9,851 nucleotides of DNA from Bacteriovoracaceae bacterium. Its GTDB lineage: Bacteria; Bdellovibrionota; UBA1018. Below the pieces are notes generated by a model. It ran no database searches. It worked only from the letters and a program-made list of their open reading frames with translations, and was not told the DNA's origin. Of this stretch, positions 4,180 to 9,851 are shown in pieces; the stretch's first letter is position 1; the number at the start of each line of letters is the position of its first letter. The stretch lies in the NCBI GenBank assembly GCA_023250755.1, contig JAHFAC010000008.1, positions 5,909-15,759 of the forward strand, read 5' to 3'. The position numbers and the translations under genes were made by a program.

Positions 4180-7100
4180 CTATGTATTTCTGCTATTCTT
4201 CATTTCAAAATTCCATTTCCAAATCGTAAAAAGAGCTGGGTAAACCAAGAGCTCCATTAAAAATGACGAGACAATTCCTCCGAGCATCGGAGCGGCAATC
4301 CGTTTCATCACATCCGCGCCCGCATTTGCCGTGCTCGAAGCCATGATGGGGAGGATTGCCATCACCAGGCAGGCTACCGTCATGATCTTTGGGCGAACGC
4401 GCTTGACGGCTCCCTGGTAGACCGCCTCGCGAAGATCAGCAAACGAGCGCATCTGTCCAGATTTTTTAGCTCCTTCATAAGCAAGATCGAGATAGAGCAG
4501 CATAAAAATTCCGGTCTCTGCGTCGACTCCGAGCAGGGCGATAAGTCCTACCCACACGGCGATACTCAGGTTGTAACCCAGGAGGTACAAAAGCCAAATG
4601 GCTCCGACCGCAGAAAACGGCACCGCAAGAAGGATGATTGCAGTTTTAGGGTAGGATTGAGTGTTGGCGTATAAAAGAAGTATAATAATGAACAAGGTAA
4701 TGGGCAGAATCACTTTGAGCTTTTCGCGCACACGGATCATGTTCTCGTATTGACCGCTCCAGTTGAGGGCAATCCCGGTCGGGACTTTGAGTTTTGCGGA
4801 GACTAGTTTTTTTGCCTCTGCGACGTAGCTCCCCACGTCCCGATCCGCTACGTCAATATAGACGTAGCTGGAAAGCATCCCGTTCTCGTTTCTCAGCATT
4901 GCAGGGCCGCTCAGCATTTGGAGGTCGGCTACGTCACCCATGGGGATTTGCGTTCCATTGGGAGTGGCGATCAGGACGTGCTTGAGCGAGTCGATGTTAC
5001 TTCGGTAATCGCGTGAGTAGCGCACATTGATGGTGTACCGCTCACGGCCCTCTACGGTTCTTGAGACCGGATCCCCACCCACAGCGATCATCAGCGCTTC
5101 TTGCGCCTGCGCTATGCTGATGCCGTAGCGGGCGAGTTTTTCGCGGTTGAAATCGAAGTCAAGAAAGTATCCGCCACCCGCGCGTTCGGCGTAGACGCTT
5201 CGCGTCCCTTTCACTTGAGGTAGAATCTGCTCAAGCTCGAGCCCCACTTTCTCGATTTGCTCGAGACTGCTGCCCATGACTTTGATTCCGACAGGCGTGC
5301 GAATCCCCGTGGTGAGCATGTCGATGCGGTTACGAATCGGCATGGTCCACGCGTTTGTGGTGCCAGGAAACTTGGTTTTGGAATCCAGTTCGGCAACCAG
5401 CTCCTCCCAACTCATGAACCGGGGCCAAATGAACGTCAATGGCCACTGCATCAAGCGAGGAAGAAATGAATACCATCGCTTCGCTTCGCGCCATTCGCGC
5501 TGGGGTTTGAGCACAACCGTTGTTTCCATCATGGAAAAAGGAGCTGGATCGGTGGAGGTCTCGGCTCTGCCTGCTTTGCCGAAGACTCGTTCTACTTCCG
5601 GAAAAGACTTGATAATCTGGTCCTGTTTTTGAAGAAGATTCTGGGCCTCACGTACGGAGATGCCCGGCAGAGTGGTGGGCATGTAAAGAAGGGTCCCTTC
5701 ATTGAGCGGGGGCATGAACTCAGAGCCCAGCTTAAAATAAACCGGGAGGGTGAGCAGCAGTACAACGAGTGCGCTCACGACCACTTTGACTCGATGATCG
5801 ACCACCCAATGCACTACGGGACCATAGTGTTTGAAGAAGAATCGGCTGATCGGATGTTCTTCTTCAGAATAAGTTTTTCCTACTAGGACGGTATTCCTTA
5901 CTTTAGAGAGCCAATTCGGTTTTAAATTTTTGATCGAAAAGTGACTCAAGCTCACACGGAGCGCGGGATCGAGAGTGATGGCGAGAAATGCAGCGACAAA
6001 CATCGAAAAATTCTTAGTAAACGCCAATGGTTTAAAAAGTTTTCCTTCTTGCGCCTCAAGGGCAAAAATCGGGATAAAACTGACGGCAATCACCAGAAGC
6101 GAATAGAAGCTCGCAGGCCCGACTTCTTTAATGGCCGTGATGATCACTTCCTTAGGATCACCATGCCTCCCATTCCTCTCCCACACCTCCATGTGTTTGT
6201 GGGCATTTTCGACTACGACAATCGCAGCGTCAACCATGGCTCCGATCGCGATGGCGATTCCGCCCAAACTCATGATGTTTGTCGAGATTCCCATGAAATG
6301 CATCGGGATGAAGCTGATCAAGACGGCTATGGGGAGGGTTGCGATCGGAATCATCGCGCTCGGGATGTGAAGCAAGAAGACGAGAATCACCAGGCTTACA
6401 ATAATCATTTCAAGGGTGAGTTCATGTTTGAGTGTGGCAACGGCGCGGTGGATGAGCTCAGAGCGATCATACGTGGTTACGATCTCGACACCGGGCGGAA
6501 GTGATGATTTCAGTTCAGCGAGCTTTGTCTTGACCGCATCAATCACACGGGTCGCATTTTCTCCGTAGCGCATCACGATGATACCGCCTACGGCGTCGCC
6601 TTGGCCGTCTAAATCAGAAACCCCGCGGCGGATCTCAGGGCCGGTGCTGACCTGAGCGACGTTTTTTATGGAGATGGGCGTACCGTTTTCATAACCTAAG
6701 ACGATGTTTTCGATGTCATGGACATTTTTGGCATATCCCCTCCCGCGAATCATGTATTCGGCACCCGAAATTTCGAGTAGTCGGGCACCTACTTCGCTAT
6801 TTCCATCTTTGATGGCTTGGGCGACTTTTTGGATGGGGATCTTATAAGCCAGCAAAGCGTTGGGGTTGATCTGCACTTGGTACTGCTTCTGAAAGCCCCC
6901 AATCGAAGCGACTTCGGCCACACCTGGAATGGATTGGAGATGGGAGCGAAGATACCAATCTTGAAGGCTTCTTAGATCTGCTAGAGAGTGCTTTCCGGAT
7001 TGATCGACGAGCGCGTACTGATACACCCATCCCACTCCTGTTGCGTCGGGACCCAGCTCGGTCTTCACTCCTTCGGGGAGTTGTGGAGTAATTTTTGAAA

Positions 7101-7437
7101 GGTATTCAAGCGTGCGTGAACGTGCCCAGTAGGGATCAGTGCCATCTTGAAAAATAACGTAGACATAGGAAAAACCGAAATCAGAAAACCCCCGGATGTC
7201 TTTTACTTTTGGGGCACCGAGCATCGAGCTGATGATGGGATAGGTGACTTGGTCCTCGATGATGTCGGGTGATCGATCCCAACGCGAGTAGATAATCACC
7301 TGCGTGTCTGAGAGATCTGGGATCGCATCCACCGGAATGGACTGAAGCGAAAACCATCCAGCGATTGCCGCGACTCCAACGAGTAATAAAACGAGGAATC
7401 GATTGCGAGCTGAAAAATCGATGATTTTTTCAATCAT
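4180..7437 (-). CDS. cusA: CusA-like heavy-metal RND efflux pump, Cu(I)/Ag(I) type
   Basis: This inner-membrane proton antiporter has 1085 residues (E. coli CusA has about 1047). Transmembrane helix 1 (13-31) is followed by the hallmark PVDAIPDLSDTQVII (35-49). Helices 2-6 lie at about 340-490, with the proton-relay helix 4 GGIAIAIGAMVDAAIVVVEN (392-411, D403). Helix 7 is at about 550-567, and the last five helices are in the C-terminal part. Three methionines that bind metal in CusA are present: M586 (LLYMP), M636 (SMMETT) and M707 (RIDML), matching CusA M573, M623 and M672 as I recall them. This argues for Cu(I)/Ag(I) rather than Zn/Co/Cd. Residues 651-675 form a Trp-rich insertion relative to E. 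coli CusA. It follows the adaptor gene by 25 bp, with AAGGAG 11 bases before the ATG. No frameshift or truncation is seen. Confidence 0.95.
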   Translation of the reverse strand: MIEKIIDFSARNRFLVLLLVGVAAIAGWFSLQSIPVDAIPDLSDTQVIIYSRWDRSPDIIEDQVTYPIISSMLGAPKVKDIRGFSDFGFSYVYVIFQDGTDPYWARSRTLEYLSKITPQLPEGVKTELGPDATGVGWVYQYALVDQSGKHSLADLRSLQDWYLRSHLQSIPGVAEVASIGGFQKQYQVQINPNALLAYKIPIQKVAQAIKDGNSEVGARLLEISGAEYMIRGRGYAKNVHDIENIVLGYENGTPISIKNVAQVSTGPEIRRGVSDLDGQGDAVGGIIVMRYGENATRVIDAVKTKLAELKSSLPPGVEIVTTYDRSELIHRAVATLKHELTLEMIIVSLVILVFLLHIPSAMIPIATLPIAVLISFIPMHFMGISTNIMSLGGIAIAIGAMVDAAIVVVENAHKHMEVWERNGRHGDPKEVIITAIKEVGPASFYSLLVIAVSFIPIFALEAQEGKLFKPLAFTKNFSMFVAAFLAITLDPALRVSLSHFSIKNLKPNWLSKVRNTVLVGKTYSEEEHPISRFFFKHYGPVVHWVVDHRVKVVVSALVVLLLTLPVYFKLGSEFMPPLNEGTLLYMPTTLPGISVREAQNLLQKQDQIIKSFPEVERVFGKAGRAETSTDPAPFSMMETTVVLKPQREWREAKRWYSFLPRLMQWPLTFIWPRFMSWEELVAELDSKTKFPGTTNAWTMPIRNRIDMLTTGIRTPVGIKVMGSSLEQIEKVGLELEQILPQVKGTRSVYAERAGGGYFLDFDFNREKLARYGISIAQAQEALMIAVGGDPVSRTVEGRERYTINVRYSRDYRSNIDSLKHVLIATPNGTQIPMGDVADLQMLSGPAMLRNENGMLSSYVYIDVADRDVGSYVAEAKKLVSAKLKVPTGIALNWSGQYENMIRVREKLKVILPITLFIIILLLYANTQSYPKTAIILLAVPFSAVGAIWLLYLLGYNLSIAVWVGLIALLGVDAETGIFMLLYLDLAYEGAKKSGQMRSFADLREAVYQGAVKRVRPKIMTVACLVMAILPIMASSTANAGADVMKRIAAPMLGGIVSSFLMELLVYPALFTIWKWNFEMKNSRNT

Positions 7438-7462
7438 GGTTTTTACGTCTCCTTAATTCGGC

Positions 7463-8605
7463 TTAGTTAGGCATGCACATGGCCATCGGGATGTCCCAAT
7501 GCTGTTCGTTTGGGCATGTCGGGGCCGGCCCCAGTGTAGCGGCTTTCAGCCTTGACTCGGAGTCAATTAAAAAATTAGCGCTCGAGACGATCTTCTCGCC
7601 ACCGGAGAGTCCGCTCCCGATAGCGACATCGTCTCCGGCATGAAACCTTATGCTGACGACTCTGGGCATGAATTGACCGTTCTCACCCGCGATAAAAATC
7701 CAAGATTGCTTTCCGGTATCGAGAACGGCATCAAAAGGCACTGTGACTTGTTCTCCTAAGGGAGCTAGGATTGTAACGTCGACGTAGGACTCAGGTCGCA
7801 GGAGTGTGGCCGCTTGTTGCACCAGGATGCGTGCCTTGGCCGTGCGAGTATTGGGGTTGATCACCCGGTCCACGGAGGCTACTTTTCCAGGAAGGGTGAT
7901 TCCACCCAAGAATCCTGCCGTGATTTCTGCGGACTGACCCGGACGAACATTTGAAATATCCATTTCGTAGATATCGGCATAGACCCAGACGGGTTGTCCG
8001 GGCTTGTTAATGAGAAGGTTTGATTCTGAAAAATCCGCAGATTTGATTTGAGCGATCTGCTGGTCAGAGAGCCCGAGGATTTTGAGTCTGAGCTGAGCTG
8101 AGCCTACCATGCGTTTTGCGGAGTGATTCACATCGGGGAGCGGTGAGTCTTTTACGCGATCGAGTTGTCGGAGAGCTTCTGCATACTCGTTTTGGGCGGT
8201 GTAGAGTTCGGGATCAAAGGCGAGCCTCCCTGCCGCACGGATGGATTTAAATAACGGTTTTTTTTCTGCCACACTGAATTTCACGCCGATCATTTGCTGG
8301 CGCTCGGCTGAAAGGGCAATCGGAGCGTGGGCATCCGGAATGATTCCGGACCCTGCACCCGAAGGTAACTCCGGGTGAATATCGACTTTTACAAGCGACA
8401 TCCCACAAATCGGACACTGCCCCGGACCGTCCTTGTGAATTTGTGGATGCATTGGACAGGTCCAGACTTCTTTCTGGGGTGCTTGTTTCTGGAGGAGCGA
8501 GTTGTGTTCTGGGTGTGCCGGATTTTTTGATTGGCCCTGACAACCTGTGACCCAGGGATTAAGGAGCAAGCTCAAAAAAAAGAGCGGATATACAAAACGT
8601 TTCAT
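7463..8605 (-). CDS. cusB: CusB-like periplasmic adaptor lipoprotein with N-terminal heavy-metal-binding domain
   Basis: This 380-residue membrane fusion protein links the RND pump to the outer membrane channel and, in Cus systems, passes metal to the pump. The N-terminus is a lipoprotein signal with lipobox VTGC (C22). A small metal-binding domain follows at 48-74: WTCPMHPQIHKDGPGQCP then ICGMSLV, with C50, H53, C64 and C67. The barrel-sandwich and beta-barrel regions run from about 95 to 345, including PVWVYADIYEMDISNVRPGQ (205-224), a typical adaptor segment. The helical hairpin is short (about 135-190), as in CusB. The tail CPNEQHWDIPMAMCMPN (364-380) is rich in possible Cu(I) ligands and is unusual. 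Its start overlaps the upstream gene's stop as ATGA, with GGAG seven bases before the ATG, so the two genes are translationally coupled. Confidence 0.94.
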   Translation of the reverse strand: MKRFVYPLFFLSLLLNPWVTGCQGQSKNPAHPEHNSLLQKQAPQKEVWTCPMHPQIHKDGPGQCPICGMSLVKVDIHPELPSGAGSGIIPDAHAPIALSAERQQMIGVKFSVAEKKPLFKSIRAAGRLAFDPELYTAQNEYAEALRQLDRVKDSPLPDVNHSAKRMVGSAQLRLKILGLSDQQIAQIKSADFSESNLLINKPGQPVWVYADIYEMDISNVRPGQSAEITAGFLGGITLPGKVASVDRVINPNTRTAKARILVQQAATLLRPESYVDVTILAPLGEQVTVPFDAVLDTGKQSWIFIAGENGQFMPRVVSIRFHAGDDVAIGSGLSGGEKIVSSANFLIDSESRLKAATLGPAPTCPNEQHWDIPMAMCMPN

Positions 8606-9851
8606 AAGTGATCTCCAAATGGAAGGGTGCTCAAAGAAGTCCCGGCCATCTCTTCGAGTTTTGTTAAAGCTTCGACATACTGGGCAAGGTTTCGATAGTA
8701 TGCGATTCGGGTTTCATACAAGGAGCGCTCACTATCGAGGAGCTCAAGAAAACTACTCCGCCCCGCCAGATAAGCCGTGCGCGAAGAATTTAAGGTGCTT
8801 GAAGCTTGTGGAATCAGCGCAGTCTGGTAAATCTGAAGTAATTTGTCATGGGACTGGACCCTCGCAGTCAGCGAACGAATTTCGGCGTGGAGGTTCCGCA
8901 TTGTTTTTTCAAGATTTTTTTCCGCTTCCATTTGTAGCGCTGTGGCTTGAGTCACTTCGCTGGTTTGTTTTGTAAAAAACCAGAGTGGAAGCGTCATCTC
9001 AATACTTGCCGCATAAGCATGATCGGGCGAGTTGATAAATGCCTGGCGATACGAAAGCATAAAGTCTGGGGCATAGCTGAGGTAGGCGAGCGCTTTTTTT
9101 GAGTTCGCCTCGTCCACCAAATATTCGCCGTGCTTGATGTGAGTTGCCCTCGCGTGAGCAATCTTTTGAATCTCTTCGCTTGCTACCGTGAGTTTCGGAG
9201 TAGGGAGTTCTTTCGTCGGAAGTTGAATCGCTTGGCTCGTGTCTTGGTTGAGAACCGCATTGAAGCCCGCTTCCGTTGAGTCGCGCTCTTCTTGTGTCAG
9301 CAGAAGTTCGTTTTCGAGTTTCGTCTGTTCGACATGCGCCTTCATTTCGTCTTGCTGCGGGACCGCGCCCGTAGCGTGACGTGATTCAGCGGCACGAGCT
9401 ACCTCACGAAGGGTCTCTCTCTGCGCTTGTAAAAGAGCGATGATCCGATCCACCGTAAAAAGACTGTAGTATCCTGAGATCGTTTTTTGACGGATCTCAA
9501 GTTTCTTTGCTTCGGCTTCTTGTTCGCTTCCCAGGGAGCGTGCTTCTTGAGCGGCACCCAGGAGAAAATACTTAGCCGGAAATTTTATCTCCTGACTTAC
9601 GGACCAAAGGGACATAGGGCCCATCTGCTGCTGCATAAAATTGAGATTGTTCTCCCTCATGAGTCCGAATTTAGGGTGATCAGGCCAGGATTGGGAGCGA
9701 ATGGCAGACTGCTCAGCCTTGGCACGGGCTGTGACAGCGCTGATTTCGGGATTAGCTTTCATGGCCTGGGATAGCGCGTTTTCGAGGGTGAGTGCGAAAT
9801 TATCGGCTGTCCAGGCAGTCACCTCTCCCCATAGCCCCAATAAAAGAGAGC
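8602..9851 (-). CDS. cusC: TolC-family outer membrane channel, CusC-like (5' end off window)
   Basis: The frame stays open to the right edge. The visible N-terminus, SLLLGLWGEVTAWTADN, looks like the end of a signal peptide (cleavage near VTA), so the true start lies beyond 9851; TTG 9840 is not a credible start. About 415 residues are visible. Two tandem outer-membrane-efflux-protein repeats show the long coiled helices of the periplasmic tunnel. The first repeat starts at LTLENALSQAMKANPEI and has the strand motif SVSQEIKFPAKYF; the second has MTLPLWFFTKQ and a closing helix ending LEEMAG. A Met-rich patch, NFMQQQMGPM, lies in the first strand region. As in CusC, it should form a trimeric outer membrane pore docking onto the adaptor. 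The stop overlaps the adaptor start by 4 bp. No N-terminal cysteine can be judged because the start is missing. Confidence 0.92.
   Translation of the reverse strand, partial: SLLLGLWGEVTAWTADNFALTLENALSQAMKANPEISAVTARAKAEQSAIRSQSWPDHPKFGLMRENNLNFMQQQMGPMSLWSVSQEIKFPAKYFLLGAAQEARSLGSEQEAEAKKLEIRQKTISGYYSLFTVDRIIALLQAQRETLREVARAAESRHATGAVPQQDEMKAHVEQTKLENELLLTQEERDSTEAGFNAVLNQDTSQAIQLPTKELPTPKLTVASEEIQKIAHARATHIKHGEYLVDEANSKKALAYLSYAPDFMLSYRQAFINSPDHAYAASIEMTLPLWFFTKQTSEVTQATALQMEAEKNLEKTMRNLHAEIRSLTARVQSHDKLLQIYQTALIPQASSTLNSSRTAYLAGRSSFLELLDSERSLYETRIAYYRNLAQYVEALTKLEEMAGTSLSTLPFGDHL

Noticed and set aside
5276..5886. Two further plus-strand open frames (5276-5632 and 5629-5886) inside the pump gene
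   Set aside because: Both are antisense to conserved pump sequence, lack ribosome sites and resemble no protein family.
5941..6504. 187-codon open frame on the plus strand inside the pump gene
   Set aside because: It is antisense to the well-conserved CusA coding region and its translation is polar and low-complexity, with no recognisable domain; it is a shadow of the real gene.
4180..7437. Zn/Co/Cd-type CzcA identity for the pump
   Set aside because: The helix-4 sequence GAMVDAAIVVVENAHK and the three metal-relay methionines match the Cu/Ag CusA type better.
8547..8975. 142-codon plus-strand open frame across the adaptor/channel junction
   Set aside because: It is antisense to both the CusB and CusC genes, whose frames and 4-bp overlap are convincing.

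Overview
The window looks like chromosomal DNA from a Gram-negative bacterium of moderate G+C. The evidence is a three-part, envelope-spanning metal efflux system, Sec and lipoprotein signal peptides, and tightly packed operons. I cannot fix the taxon; gene content and style would fit a Bdellovibrionota or deltaproteobacterial-type organism, but that is a weak impression. No rRNA, tRNA, CRISPR array, insertion sequence or integrase is visible.

Left region (1-2445), a divergent redox/electrophile module. On the minus strand an exported SRPBCC (START-like) protein is followed 37 bp later by an Old Yellow Enzyme-type NADH:flavin oxidoreductase that runs off the left edge. Facing away from them is a TetR-family regulator. 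The AT-rich gap between them holds a 16-bp near-palindrome, typical of a TetR operator, overlapping a promoter with a perfect TATAAT for the minus-strand operon. A copy of one half-site sits at the regulator's own promoter. A regulator cysteine (C105) falls where, from memory, E. coli NemR has its electrophile-sensing Cys106, and NemR also controls an Old Yellow Enzyme. The simplest reading is a NemR/NemA-like circuit with an added exported SRPBCC protein.

Middle region (2446-3623). A sharply bounded GC-rich island of about 100 bp, able to form a long nested hairpin, lies in otherwise very AT-rich intergenic DNA. It is followed by a gene for an exported protein with catalase-superfamily landmarks: a distal-His motif and a proximal-Tyr motif at the very C-terminus.

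Right region (3657-9851), a copper/silver efflux operon on the minus strand. In transcription order it encodes a TolC/CusC-like outer membrane factor (5' end off the right edge), a CusB-like lipoprotein adaptor with an N-terminal heavy-metal-binding domain and an unusual Cys/His/Met C-terminal tail, a CusA-like RND pump with the three metal-relay methionines, and a small exported c-type haem-binding protein with a His-rich N-terminus. Spacings are -4, 25 and 10 bp, so co-transcription is likely. CusC, CusB and CusA should form one channel exporting Cu(I)/Ag(I) from the periplasm. The haem protein's role is unknown; a redox function in periplasmic copper handling is inference. No copper-responsive regulator is in the window.
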